A DNA stretch of 64,000 bases from Deinococcus roseus (GCF_014646895.1 NZ_BMOD01000022.1:1-64000); one strand, 5' to 3'; shown: positions 8,571 through 16,365, counted from the stretch's first letter. Translations and numbers: made by a program. Notes: generated by a model not told the origin, from the letters alone.

Positions 8571-9010
8571 AACTGAGCGACCTGAAACCCACCCCCGGCA
8601 GCCGCAAAGACCGCAAACGCGTTGGTCGCGGTCCTGGTGGAACCGACAAAACCAGCGGCCGTGGCCACAAAGGTCAAAAGAGCCGTTCCGGTGCAGGCAA
8701 AGGCCACTTCTTTGAAGGTGGACGCAGCAGCTTGCTGAGCCGCCTGCCCAAACGTGGTTTCAGCCACGAAGGCATCGAATACGCCCTGGTCAACCTGCGT
8801 GACCTCGAGCGCTTCGAAGCGGGCAGCACCGTGCAGTTCGAAGACTTCATCATCAGTGGTCTGGTGCGCAACGGCAACCGTCCCATCAAACTGCTGGCTG
8901 CTGGTGAAGTCACCGGAGCCTACACCTTGCACGTGGACGCTGCTTCCCAGAGCGCCATTGCCAAGATTGAAGCCGCTGGCGGAAAAGTCATCCTCCCCGA
9001 GGAGGAGTAA
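8567..9010 (+). CDS. rplO: 50S ribosomal protein L15
   Basis: This 147-residue protein has the glycine- and arginine-rich N-terminal tail (RVGRGPGGTDKTSGRGHKGQ) and GGRSSLLSRLPKRGF, typical of L15, a late-assembly protein. The stop shares a base with the secY start (TAATG), tying SecY synthesis to the ribosomal operon. Confidence 0.98.
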   Translation: MKLSDLKPTPGSRKDRKRVGRGPGGTDKTSGRGHKGQKSRSGAGKGHFFEGGRSSLLSRLPKRGFSHEGIEYALVNLRDLERFEAGSTVQFEDFIISGLVRNGNRPIKLLAAGEVTGAYTLHVDAASQSAIAKIEAAGGKVILPEEE

Positions 9011-10335
9011 TGTTTCGCGCCTTCCGTGACGCATTTCGCATTCCTGAATTGCAGCGGAAGTTCCTCTTCACCCTATTGCTCTTAGCGATTTATAGATTGG
9101 GAAGCACCATTCCGAACCCCGGAATTGACCCCACTGGAATCGAGCAGGCTGCCGGCAGTGCCCGCGGCCTGCTGAGCTTGATCAGCAACATCTCGGGTGG
9201 GAACCTTTCGCGCTTCAGCATTTTCGCGCTGGGTGTGTTGCCCTACATCACAGCCAGCATCATCATGCAGATCCTGACCACGTCCATCCCCGCCCTGGAA
9301 AAACTCCAGAAAGAAGGCGAGGAGGGACGCAAAGCCATTGCGCAATACACCCGGTATGGGGCCATTGCACTGGGTGCGGTTCAGGCTCTGTTTTTCGCCA
9401 TGCTGGTGGGCGAAGCAGAAAACGGACGCTTCCTGGCTTCTGGCTGGGAACCCGGCTGGATGTTCCGTCTGAACGTGGTGCTCACCCAGGTGGCAGGCAT
9501 CGCCTTCACTTTGTGGATTGGTGAACGCATCACCGAAGTGGGCATTGGCAACGGGGTCAGCTTGCTGATCTTTGCTGGCATTGCCGCCAGTTTTCCAGGT
9601 GCAATTTCCCAGATCGTTGACCTCTACAACAACGAGGCTGTGACCCTGCTTGGAATTGTGGCCTTCTTTCTGGTGATCCTTGCCACGGTGGTGGGGATTG
9701 TGCTGGTGTTGCAGGCAGAACGAAGAATTCCCATTCAATATGCCCGCAAGGAAATTGGTGGAAAACAGTACGCCAAGCAGCAAACCTACCTGCCCATCAA
9801 ACTGAACGGTGCAGGCGTGATCCCCGTGATTTTCGCCAGTGCTGTGATGACCATTGTGCAGGTGCTGGAAACCAGTTTCCAGAGCAGCAACCCGGATCTG
9901 GTGTCCTTCCTGAACCGCTGGTTCTCCCTGGCTTCACCCACTGGGATTGCGCTGGAAGTGCTGCTGGTGATTGGCTTCACCTTCCTGTACAACAGCATCC
10001 AGTTTGATCCCAAACGCATTGCGGAAAACCTTCGTGAAAGCGGCGGGTTCATTCCCAGCGTTCGTCCAGGGGTGGCCACTGCAGAGTACCTGAATTTCAT
10101 CTCCACCCGCATCACCCTGTGGGGAGCCATCTTCCTGGGCTTCCTGGTGCTGGTGCCTCAGGTCTTGCAGGCCACTTCAGGCATCAGTGGACAGACGGTG
10201 TTCGCATTCTCTGGAACGGGTTTGCTGATTCTGGTGGGTGTGGCGCTGGACACCCTGAAGCAGATTGAAGCCCAGCTCACCCTGCGCAGCTACGATGGAT
10301 TCATTTCCAAGGGCCGCTTGCGGGGAAGGCTGTAA
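9010..10335 (+). CDS. secY: Preprotein translocase subunit SecY
   Basis: This 441-residue integral membrane protein has ten hydrophobic segments. SecY signatures include GSTIPNPGIDPTGI near TM1, ALGVLPYITASIIMQIL, and the C-terminal LTLRSYDGFISKGRLRGR that contacts SecA and the ribosome. It forms the plasma-membrane protein-conducting channel with SecE and SecG, which are not in this window. It closes the spc operon and is followed at once by a strong terminator. Confidence 0.98.
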   Translation: MFRAFRDAFRIPELQRKFLFTLLLLAIYRLGSTIPNPGIDPTGIEQAAGSARGLLSLISNISGGNLSRFSIFALGVLPYITASIIMQILTTSIPALEKLQKEGEEGRKAIAQYTRYGAIALGAVQALFFAMLVGEAENGRFLASGWEPGWMFRLNVVLTQVAGIAFTLWIGERITEVGIGNGVSLLIFAGIAASFPGAISQIVDLYNNEAVTLLGIVAFFLVILATVVGIVLVLQAERRIPIQYARKEIGGKQYAKQQTYLPIKLNGAGVIPVIFASAVMTIVQVLETSFQSSNPDLVSFLNRWFSLASPTGIALEVLLVIGFTFLYNSIQFDPKRIAENLRESGGFIPSVRPGVATAEYLNFISTRITLWGAIFLGFLVLVPQVLQATSGISGQTVFAFSGTGLLILVGVALDTLKQIEAQLTLRSYDGFISKGRLRGRL

Positions 10336-10350
10336 ACACGCCAGCTTCTG

Positions 10351-10385
10351 AGAAAGAGAACCTTACGGGGTTCTCTTTCTTTTGT
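10351..10385 (+). terminator. Rho-independent terminator after secY
   Basis: A 12-bp perfect stem, AGAAAGAGAACC/GGTTCTCTTTCT, with loop TTACGG, is followed by TTTTGTT. It lies 15 bases after the secY stop and separates the spc operon from adk. Confidence 0.9.
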
Positions 10386-10561
10386 TCAAAACCCGGTCAG
10401 GGGCATACAACGCAAAGAGTTACACCCTGTTCTGCTCCCGTATGACCAGCCTGATCAAATTTCTGTGAGCAGCAAGTTAGAATAGGGCCTATTAAAGTGG
10501 CTTGAGGGCATCAAGAAGGGTGTGCTGTGATTCTGCCCTTCAAACCACTGGGAGGAGAGAC

Positions 10562-11134
10562 ATGATGAAGTCCAATAAAGTGATCATTTTCCTGGGGCCT
10601 CCCGGGGCAGGGAAGGGGACCCAGGCCATCCGACTGGCCAGCGAGCAGGATTTGCTGCAAATCTCCACTGGAGACATCCTGCGCGACCATGTGACCCGAC
10701 AGACTGAACTGGGCCAGCAGGTTGCTCCCATTCTGGCTGCTGGTGAACTGGTGCCAGATCCCATCCTGATTGCCCTGATCCGCGACAAACTCGCCAGCAT
10801 GGACAAAATCAGGGTGATCTTTGATGGTTTCCCCAGAACCCGTGCACAGGCAGAAGGGCTGGATGTGCTGCTGGAAGAACTTGGAGCACCCATTCACGCT
10901 GTTCCCCTGCTGGAAGTTCCCGATGAAGAATTGATTTCCCGCATTGTGGAGCGGGGCAAAACCTCTGGTCGCTCTGACGACACCGAAGAAACCGCCCGCA
11001 ACCGCCAGCAGGTCTACCACACCAACACCAGACCTCTGGTGGATTATTACGCTGCCCGTGGCGTGCTGAAGCGTGTGGATGGCATTGGCAGCATGGATGA
11101 AGTTTACCAGCGCATTGTGCAGGCTGTGCAATAA
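10562..11134 (+). CDS. adk: Adenylate kinase
   Basis: This 190-residue kinase converts ATP + AMP to two ADP. The P-loop GPPGAGKGT covers residues 12-20, followed by STGDILR (AMP site) and FDGFPRTRAQAEGL. The LID is the short form (RGKTSGRSDD) without zinc cysteines, so this is the short-type enzyme. GGAGGAGAGAC precedes the ATG; a frame open 60 bases further upstream lacks a good start. It lies downstream of secY as usual but is separated from it by a terminator and has no map gene beside it. Confidence 0.97.
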   Translation: MMKSNKVIIFLGPPGAGKGTQAIRLASEQDLLQISTGDILRDHVTRQTELGQQVAPILAAGELVPDPILIALIRDKLASMDKIRVIFDGFPRTRAQAEGLDVLLEELGAPIHAVPLLEVPDEELISRIVERGKTSGRSDDTEETARNRQQVYHTNTRPLVDYYAARGVLKRVDGIGSMDEVYQRIVQAVQ

Positions 11135-11551
11135 ATTGCCGAGGGCCAAGAGCCAAGGGCCGAGAGCCATACTTTATGCTTATTGATCTACGCCAAAAGA
11201 ACTGTAGGTTTCTCAAGTGTCCTGACCCTTCCATTCGCTTTCTTGCCCCTAAAGCGTGCTCCCCGGACGGCCGGGTTCGCACTGGGCGCTTGCTCAGCCA
11301 AAAGCACGGCCACGCTTTTTGAGAACATCAATAAGCTTTGGCTTGCAATCGTTGCTCAGGAAGGACTTGTGGGGTATTCCTCTGCCTTCAGCTCTCGGCC
11401 CTCGGCGTGGTGATGGCACATCGCCACCAAACCCCTTGCAAAAAACACATTGAGGTGGTACTCTTTTCTTTGGCTTGTTTTTTACAAGCCTTTTTAACGT
11501 GCGAAAGACGTACAAGGCTGTAAAGACAAGACCCGATGACCCGGAGGACGC
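11135..11551. other. adk-infA intergenic region with inverted GC-rich repeats
   Basis: There is no credible gene in these 417 bases; in particular map (methionine aminopeptidase), common at this spot, is absent. Two inverted copies of a GCCGAGGGCC-GAGAGCC type sequence lie at about 11140-11170 and 11391-11411, a third related copy being near 59730-59760. A terminator-like hairpin follows at 11472-11495. The pair of inverted copies could mark a small non-autonomous element. Confidence 0.55.
11472..11495 (+). terminator. Terminator-like hairpin upstream of infA
   Basis: Stem GGCTTGT/ACAAGCC, loop TTTTT, followed by TTTTT. It is 338 bases after adk and 57 bases before infA, so it either ends the adk transcript or acts as an attenuator for infA. 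Confidence 0.7.
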
Positions 11552-11809
11552 GTGGCGAAAAGACCAATTAAAGAAAATCGAGGAAAAAGCGAGAAGAAGC
11601 AAGACGACACCATTCGTGCAGAGGGTGTGATCACCGAAGCCCTGCCGAACACCACGTTCAAGGTTCAACTCGATTCCGGACACGAAATCCTGGCGTACAT
11701 CAGCGGAAAAATGAGAATTCACTACATCCGCATTCTGCCTGGAGATCGGGTCGTCCTCGAAATTTCGCCTTACGACCCCACTCGGGGCCGCATCGTATAC
11801 CGCAAGTAA
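11552..11809 (+). CDS. infA: Translation initiation factor IF-1
   Basis: This 85-residue protein has the S1-like OB fold with EGVITEALPNTTFKVQLDSGHEIL and the SGKMRIHYIRILPGDRV signature. It blocks the ribosomal A site during initiation. The start is GTG behind CGGAGGACGC. It carries a charged N-terminal extension of about 13 residues (KRPIKENRGKSEKK) compared with the usual ~72-residue IF-1; no internal start codon would remove it. Confidence 0.97.
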   Translation: MAKRPIKENRGKSEKKQDDTIRAEGVITEALPNTTFKVQLDSGHEILAYISGKMRIHYIRILPGDRVVLEISPYDPTRGRIVYRK

Positions 11810-11871
11810 GTCACTAACTGGCATCCGTGCCATGAAGTGATATCCCCACTGGGCTTGGATTACGGCCAATA

Positions 11872-11891
11872 TTGGTCCGTGACCGGACCAA
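11872..11891 (+). promoter_or_regulatory. Hairpin in the infA-rpmJ gap
   Basis: A perfect 8-bp stem, TTGGTCCG/CGGACCAA with loop TGAC, lies in a 191-base gap without genes upstream of rpmJ-rpsM-rpsK-rpsD. There is no U-run, so it is not a terminator. S4 autoregulates the alpha operon in E. coli through a leader structure; the position here would suit such a role, but that is inference only. Confidence 0.4.
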
Positions 11892-12000
11892 CTGGGGGTG
11901 GAGCGCCAGCTGAGGCACTTTCACTTCGTTCAGAAAAGTTGGGTTTTGCCCACGGAACGGTCAAGTGAGAACTGCAGGAGGCGGCGCGAAGGAGAAAGAC

Positions 12001-12114
12001 ATGAAGGTTCAAACTTCCGTCAAGAAGATGTGCGACAAATGCAAAGTCATTCGTCGCCACGGCCGCGTTTTCGTGATCTGCGAAAACGTCAAGCACAAGC
12101 AGCGTCAAGGGTAA
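12001..12114 (+). CDS. rpmJ: 50S ribosomal protein L36
   Basis: This 37-residue zinc-ribbon protein, MKVQTSVKKMCDKCKVIRRH..., has the C+ form zinc ligands C11, C14, C27 and H32. It ends KQRQG, as bacterial L36 proteins do. GAAGGAGAAAGAC precedes the ATG. It sits between infA and rpsM in the standard order. Confidence 0.97.
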   Translation: MKVQTSVKKMCDKCKVIRRHGRVFVICENVKHKQRQG

Positions 12115-12122
12115 GGTGAATC

Positions 12123-12503
12123 ATGGCTCGTATTGCAGGTGTTGATATCCCACGTGAAAAGCGCATTGAAATCGCGCTCACCTACATTTTCGGCATTGGT
12201 CTCACCCGTTCCCGCGAAGTTCTGGGACGCACTGGCGTCAACCCCGACACCCGCGTGAAGAACCTGACCGAAGCAGAAATCACCAAGCTCCGCGAGGACC
12301 TCGAAAAGACCTACAAAGTCGAGGGTGACCTCAAGAGCGAAATCGGTCAGAACATCAAGCGTCTGATGGACATCGGTGCCTACCGTGGCCTCCGTCACCG
12401 CCGTGGCCTTCCCGTGCGTGGTCAGCGTACCAAGACCAACGCACGTACCCGTAAAGGTCCCCGCAAGACCGTTGCCGGTAAGAAGAAAGCCGCGCGGAAG
12501 TAA
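12123..12503 (+). CDS. rpsM: 30S ribosomal protein S13
   Basis: This 126-residue protein has MARIAGVDIPREKR at the start and the GLRHRRGLPVRGQRTKTNAR signature followed by a lysine-rich tail. S13 contacts the P-site tRNA and bridges to the 50S. It begins 8 bases after rpmJ. Confidence 0.98.
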   Translation: MARIAGVDIPREKRIEIALTYIFGIGLTRSREVLGRTGVNPDTRVKNLTEAEITKLREDLEKTYKVEGDLKSEIGQNIKRLMDIGAYRGLRHRRGLPVRGQRTKTNARTRKGPRKTVAGKKKAARK

Positions 12504-12515
12504 GGGTGAATTGAA

Positions 12516-12908
12516 ATGGCTAAAGCGAAGACCACCAGAACCAAGCGTACCCGGCGTAACATTCCCCATGGCCGTGCTTACATCCACGCTTCCTACAACA
12601 ACACCATCGTCACCATCACTGACATGGACGGCAACTCTCTCGCATGGTCCTCGGGCGGCACCATCGGCTACAAAGGCAGCAAGAAGGGCACCCCTTACGC
12701 TGCTCAACTGGCCGCCGCTGACGCGGTGAAGAAGGCGCAAAGCACCTTCAACATGAGCCAGGTGGAAGTCGTCGTGCGTGGCACCGGATCCGGCCGTGAA
12801 CAGGCCATCCGCGCCATCCAAGCCAGCGGCATCGATGTCAAATCCATCATGGATGACTCTCCCGTTCCCCACAACGGCTGCCGCCTGCCCAAGAAAAAGA
12901 GGATGTGA
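12516..12908 (+). CDS. rpsK: 30S ribosomal protein S11
   Basis: This 130-residue protein has GRAYIHASYNNTIVTITD and ends with the S11 signature SPVPHNGCRLPKKKR. It forms the platform of the 30S subunit next to the Shine-Dalgarno helix. Start ATG is behind AAGGGTGAATTG, 12 bases after rpsM. Confidence 0.98.
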   Translation: MAKAKTTRTKRTRRNIPHGRAYIHASYNNTIVTITDMDGNSLAWSSGGTIGYKGSKKGTPYAAQLAAADAVKKAQSTFNMSQVEVVVRGTGSGREQAIRAIQASGIDVKSIMDDSPVPHNGCRLPKKKRM

Positions 12909-12913
12909 GTTAG

Positions 12914-13528
12914 ATGGGTCGTTACCGTGGTCCAGTTGTTAAACTCAGCCGTCGCGAAGGCGTCAACCTGGCTGAGACCGAAAAAGTCCAGAAGTTCCTC
13001 GACCGTCGTCCCCGTCCTCCAGGACAGCACGGCGCTCGCCGCAGCAAGACCTCCGACTACGGGGTCCGTCTGCGTGAAAAACAGAAACTTGCCCGTCTGT
13101 ACGGCGTGAACGAGAAGCAATTCCGCAACCTGTTTGAGGAAGCTTCCAACGTTCCCGGCGTGACCGGCACTGTGTTCCTTCAGCTGCTCGAAAGCCGCCT
13201 GGACAACGTGGTGTTCCGCATGGGCCTCGCCTCCACCCGCCGCCAGGCCCGCCAGTTCGTGGGTCACGGTCACATCTTCGTGAACGGCAAGCGCGTGGAC
13301 GTGGCTTCCTACCGCGTGAAAGCCGGCGACGAAATCTCCGTTGCCGAGCGCAGCAAGTCCATTGGTTTCATTCAGGAAAACCTGGAGCTGGCCAAGAAAC
13401 GCAAAGGCAGCCCCTGGCTCTCCCTGGACGCCGAGGCTGGCAAAGGACAATTCCTGCGCCTGCCCGCCCGCGAAGATCTGGCCCTGCCCATTAACGAGAA
13501 CTTCATCATCGAGTACTACTCACGTTAA
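12914..13528 (+). CDS. rpsD: 30S ribosomal protein S4
   Basis: This 204-residue S4 begins MGRYRGPVVKLSRREG and has the S4 RNA-binding domain (LESRLDNVVFRMGLASTRRQARQFVGHGHI broken over about residues 94-123). It is the zinc-free form. S4 nucleates 30S assembly and in many bacteria represses its own operon. Confidence 0.98.
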   Translation: MGRYRGPVVKLSRREGVNLAETEKVQKFLDRRPRPPGQHGARRSKTSDYGVRLREKQKLARLYGVNEKQFRNLFEEASNVPGVTGTVFLQLLESRLDNVVFRMGLASTRRQARQFVGHGHIFVNGKRVDVASYRVKAGDEISVAERSKSIGFIQENLELAKKRKGSPWLSLDAEAGKGQFLRLPAREDLALPINENFIIEYYSR

Positions 13529-13539
13529 CGGAGGTTTAC

Positions 13540-14529
13540 GTGGAGAACAAAAAACCGCAGCTTAAAGCACGCCTTGACGGGAATTACGGTGAATTTACCC
13601 TGGAACCACTCAAACGTGGTTATGGCGTAACCATCGGCAATCCCCTACGCCGCATCCTGCTGTCGTCCATTCCGGGTACGGCGGTCACCAGCGTGTACAT
13701 CGAAGATGTCCTGCATGAATTCTCCACGATTCCAGGCGTCACTGAGGACGTCATCCAGATCATCCTGAACCTCAAAGAACTGGTGGTGAAATTCCACGCT
13801 CCCGGTCCCAAAACGCTCACCTTGCGCGCCCAGGGTCCGAAGGTGGTCACCGCTGCCGACTTTGAAGTTCCCATGGACGCGGAAATTGTGAACCGCGACC
13901 AGGTCATTGCCACCCTCGCCGAGGGCGGCAAACTGGTGATGGAAGTGCGCGTTGAAGAAGGCGAAGGCTACGTCCCTGCGGACAAGCACGCCATCAAGGA
14001 CCGCATCAACTCCATCCCTGTCGACGCCATCTTCACCCCTGTGAAGCGCGTTGCCTACCACGTGGAAGACACCCGTGTGGGACAGCAGACCGACCTGGAC
14101 CGCCTGATCATTCGCGTCTGGACGGACGGCTCCATCGACCCCAAAATGGCCCTGGACAAAGCCGTGGAGATCCTGCGGAATGAACTCACTGTCTTCAGTG
14201 ACACCGTTGAAACCACCCCCAGCCCCACTGTTGTGACCAGCATCCCCACGGTGCCTGCCACCACGGTGTATCCGGAAACGCCCATCATCACCAGCGTGAA
14301 CATCAACCCCGAGCCGTTCCCCGAGCAGCTCCAGCCCCGAGTGACCCTCGACGGCCTGGGCCTGACCACAAGGGTTCTGCACTCCCTCAAAGAGGAAGGG
14401 ATTGATTCCGTGGATGCCCTGTGCGCCCTTTCGGACAGAGACCTCAAAAAGGTCCCTGGCATCGGGGAGCGTTCACTCGATGAGATAAAGCAACAGCTCG
14501 CCCTGCACGGACTGAGCTTGAAGGAATAA
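13540..14529 (+). CDS. rpoA: RNA polymerase alpha subunit
   Basis: This 329-residue subunit has the assembly domain at about residues 1-223 (GYGVTIGNPLRRILLSSIPG) and the DNA-contacting C-terminal domain at about 265-325, with LHSLKEEGIDSVDAL and KVPGIGERSLDEIKQQL. The joining segment at about 224-260 is unusually rich in Thr, Pro and Val, with repeated TP/IP/VP pairs, which suggests a long extended linker. The start is GTG behind GGAGGTTTAC, 11 bases after rpsD. Confidence 0.98.
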   Translation: MENKKPQLKARLDGNYGEFTLEPLKRGYGVTIGNPLRRILLSSIPGTAVTSVYIEDVLHEFSTIPGVTEDVIQIILNLKELVVKFHAPGPKTLTLRAQGPKVVTAADFEVPMDAEIVNRDQVIATLAEGGKLVMEVRVEEGEGYVPADKHAIKDRINSIPVDAIFTPVKRVAYHVEDTRVGQQTDLDRLIIRVWTDGSIDPKMALDKAVEILRNELTVFSDTVETTPSPTVVTSIPTVPATTVYPETPIITSVNINPEPFPEQLQPRVTLDGLGLTTRVLHSLKEEGIDSVDALCALSDRDLKKVPGIGERSLDEIKQQLALHGLSLKE

Positions 14530-14539
14530 GGAGTAAGAC

Positions 14540-14890
14540 ATGCGTCACGGTAGAGCTGGCCGCAAACTGAACCGCAACAGCAGCGCACGTACCGCCCTGG
14601 CCCGCGCCCAGGCGACTGCCCTGCTGCGCGAAGGCCGCATTCAAACCACTGTAGCCAAAGCCAAAGAGCTGCGCCCCTTTGTTGAGCACCTGATCACCGT
14701 TGCCAAAGGCAACGACCTGCACGCCCGCCGTGTGATCAGCAGCGACATCAACGACAAAGAAGTGGTGCGCAAGCTGCTCGGCGAAATCGCCCCCAAATAC
14801 GCTGGAGTCAACGGTGGTTACACCCGCATCCTGCGTGTTGGTGTGCGTCGCGGTGATTCCGCTCCTGTTGCCCTGATCGAACTGATCTGA
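14540..14890 (+). CDS. rplQ: 50S ribosomal protein L17
   Basis: This 116-residue protein starts MRHGRAGRKLNRNSSAR, the L17 signature, and ends with YTRILRVGVRRGDSAPVALIEL. It sits near the tunnel exit. It is the last gene of the alpha operon, followed directly by a terminator. Confidence 0.98.
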   Translation: MRHGRAGRKLNRNSSARTALARAQATALLREGRIQTTVAKAKELRPFVEHLITVAKGNDLHARRVISSDINDKEVVRKLLGEIAPKYAGVNGGYTRILRVGVRRGDSAPVALIELI

Positions 14891-14906
14891 GCTGCAAGAA
14901 CACGAC

Positions 14907-14937
14907 CCCTTCTCCTTCGGGAGGAGGGATTTTCTGT
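14907..14937 (+). terminator. Terminator after rplQ
   Basis: A 9-bp stem with one G-U pair (CCCTTCTCC/GGAGGAGGG), UUCG tetraloop, followed by ATTTTCTGTTT. It starts 17 bases after the rplQ stop. Confidence 0.88.
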
Positions 14938-14949
14938 TTGGGGGGTTGA

Positions 14950-15161
14950 GGTGGGCGTTTGGGTGCACTGAGGGTCAGATCCCCCCTGCCTTGCTGGGTG
15001 CTTCGCAGCGCAAGGCTGTCCCCCCTTAACGAAAGGGGGTTGGTGGATAACACATTGGAAACCATCCCAGACGCACATCAATCCCCCATCGGCAAGGGGG
15101 ACCGCTTCAAGCAGCGCGAGAAGCAGGGGGATCTCACCCGCAGCACCCTAAGACCCCCACC
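14950..15161. repeat. Palindromic dispersed repeat, copy A (MITE-like)
   Basis: The two ends are long inverted repeats of each other: GGTGGG(C/G)GT..GGGTGC..CTG(A/C)GGGT(C/G)AGATCCCCC on the left and its complement on the right. Inside are hairpin arms of the CTGTCCCCC-TTAACGAAAGGGGG type and a short core containing GGATGGTTTCCA in reverse orientation. Copies B, C and a partial copy D occur elsewhere in the window. No transposase is present. The right end coincides with the stop codon of the minus-strand threonine dehydratase gene. Confidence 0.75.
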
Positions 15162-16231
15162 TACAACACCACCCCTTTCTCTCCCACAGGCCTCTGCCCA
15201 TCAAACAACCTCTGGGCCACTTCCCGGATGCGGTCAAAGTCTGCGTTGGCTCCACTGGTGATGGTGATGAGGGTCTGGCCAGTGAGGCCTTTTTCCTGCA
15301 CGTATTTCTTCAGGCCTGCGGTGCCCAGTGCGCCTCCTGGCTCCATGAAGGTGCGGGTGTTGTTGTAGATGTCCCGGATGGCCAGGCAAACCTCATGGTT
15401 GCTGACGGTCACCCAGTCGTCCACATGTTGCTGGGCCAGTCTGAAGGGGTGAAAGCCTGCCTGTTTGACAGCCACAGCGTCCACAAAAGTGTCCAGATGG
15501 TCCAGCCTGACCTGATGGCCAGCCTGGATGCTGCGGATCATGGCGTCGGCATTTTCGGGTTCCACACCCACCACTTTGATGTCTGGCCTGATGGCTTTTA
15601 AAACGGTGGCGATTCCGGCGATCAGGCCTCCTCCTCCCACCGGGATGAACACGGTGTAGGGTTCAGCAGGGGCCTGCCTGAGCAATTCCAGACCCACCGT
15701 GGCCTGTCCGGCGATCACCAGCGGATCATCGTAGGGATGCACAAAAGTCAGGTTCTGTTCCTGTTGCAGTTTGCGGGCGTACTGTTCTGCTTCGGTGACG
15801 TTCTGGCCGTACAGGATCACTTCTGAGCCCCAGTCCCGAACAGATTGCACTTTGATCTGGGGGGCGATTTCTGGCATCACCACCACCGCTCTGAGGCCCA
15901 GATGGTGTGCGGTGTAAGCCACCCCCTGTGCATGGTTGCCTGCAGAGACAGTGATGATGCCTCTGGCTTTTTCTGCGTCAGAGAGGGTGCTGATTTTCTG
16001 GCAGGCTCCGCGCACCTTGAAGGAATGGATGGGCTGCATGTCCTCCCGTTTGAACAGAATGCGGTTTTTCAGTTCCCGACTGAGGGTGCGGGCTTCCTGC
16101 AATGGGGTTTCCAGGGCAAGGTCATAAACGCGGGTTTTCAGCACCTGCTCCATGAAAGCTGCTGTTTCTGCTGTTTCTGCTGTTTTTCTGGATGTTGCAT
16201 TGCTGGATGTTGCTGCCTCAGATTCTTGCAT
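15161..16231 (-). CDS. ilvA: Threonine dehydratase, catalytic domain only
   Basis: This PLP enzyme of about 356 residues deaminates L-threonine to 2-oxobutanoate, the first step of isoleucine synthesis. The PLP lysine is K72 in PIHSFKVRGA; SAGNHAQGVA, PVGGGGLIAG and SGAN follow in order. It stops soon after SGANADF, so the ACT-like regulatory domains of long biosynthetic IlvA (about 510 residues) are missing. The stop codon lies at the end of repeat copy A. The start follows GGAGGCAACC. The N-terminal 25 residues are Ala/Thr/Ser/Glu-rich, encoded by three 9-base repeats. A leader peptide plus terminator precede it on the same strand. Confidence 0.92.
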   Translation of the reverse strand: MQESEAATSSNATSRKTAETAETAAFMEQVLKTRVYDLALETPLQEARTLSRELKNRILFKREDMQPIHSFKVRGACQKISTLSDAEKARGIITVSAGNHAQGVAYTAHHLGLRAVVVMPEIAPQIKVQSVRDWGSEVILYGQNVTEAEQYARKLQQEQNLTFVHPYDDPLVIAGQATVGLELLRQAPAEPYTVFIPVGGGGLIAGIATVLKAIRPDIKVVGVEPENADAMIRSIQAGHQVRLDHLDTFVDAVAVKQAGFHPFRLAQQHVDDWVTVSNHEVCLAIRDIYNNTRTFMEPGGALGTAGLKKYVQEKGLTGQTLITITSGANADFDRIREVAQRLFDGQRPVGEKGVVL

Positions 16232-16246
16232 GGTTGCCTCCAGAGC

Positions 16247-16280
16247 AAAAAGAAAAACCCCCAGCAGAACTTGCTGGGGG
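16247..16280 (-). terminator. Attenuator-type terminator between leader peptide and ilvA
   Basis: On the minus strand, a perfect 9-bp stem CCCCCAGCA/TGCTGGGGG with loop AGTTC is followed by TTTTTCTTTTT. It begins 22 bases after the leader-peptide stop and ends about 16 bases before the ilvA start. A terminator inside a leader, before the gene it serves, is the hallmark of attenuation. Confidence 0.88.
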
Positions 16281-16302
16281 TCAGGGTGGCGGAATGGCTG
16301 GC

Positions 16303-16350
16303 CTACCCGAGGATTCCCCCGAGCTGGCGAATAATTCGCACCACGAACAT
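16303..16350 (-). CDS. Putative branched-chain leader peptide for ilvA attenuation
   Basis: A 15-codon frame encodes MFVVRIIRQLGGILG, with 7 of 15 residues Val, Ile or Leu, including Val-Val and Ile-Ile pairs. It ends TAG 22 bases before a perfect intrinsic terminator that precedes the threonine dehydratase gene. An extended -10 (TGCTACAGT) lies 6 bases before the ATG, so the leader would start right at the 5' end of the transcript (leaderless). Ribosome stalling when Ile or Val is scarce could free the downstream RNA; GGGGG in codons 10-12 can pair with the CCCCC of the terminator 5' arm. The mechanism is inferred by analogy with ilv leader peptides of proteobacteria. Confidence 0.72.
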   Translation of the reverse strand: MFVVRIIRQLGGILG

Positions 16351-16356
16351 AAGAGC

Positions 16357-16365
16357 ACTGTAGCA
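16357..16365 (-). promoter_or_regulatory. Extended -10 promoter for the ilvA leader
   Basis: On the minus strand TGCTACAGT (TG-n-TANNNT) lies 6 bases upstream of the leader ATG. No good -35 hexamer is seen, as is common with extended -10 promoters. Confidence 0.55.

Noticed and set aside
11183..11453. Open frames in the adk-infA gap
   Set aside because: They run through repeat and terminator sequence, lack Shine-Dalgarno sequences and resemble no protein; no map gene is hidden there.
16232..16350. T-box riboswitch upstream of ilvA
   Set aside because: The conserved T-box sequence (TGGNACCGCG) and the long stem I are missing and the leader is only about 120 bases; the short frame with Ile/Val codons explains the terminator better.
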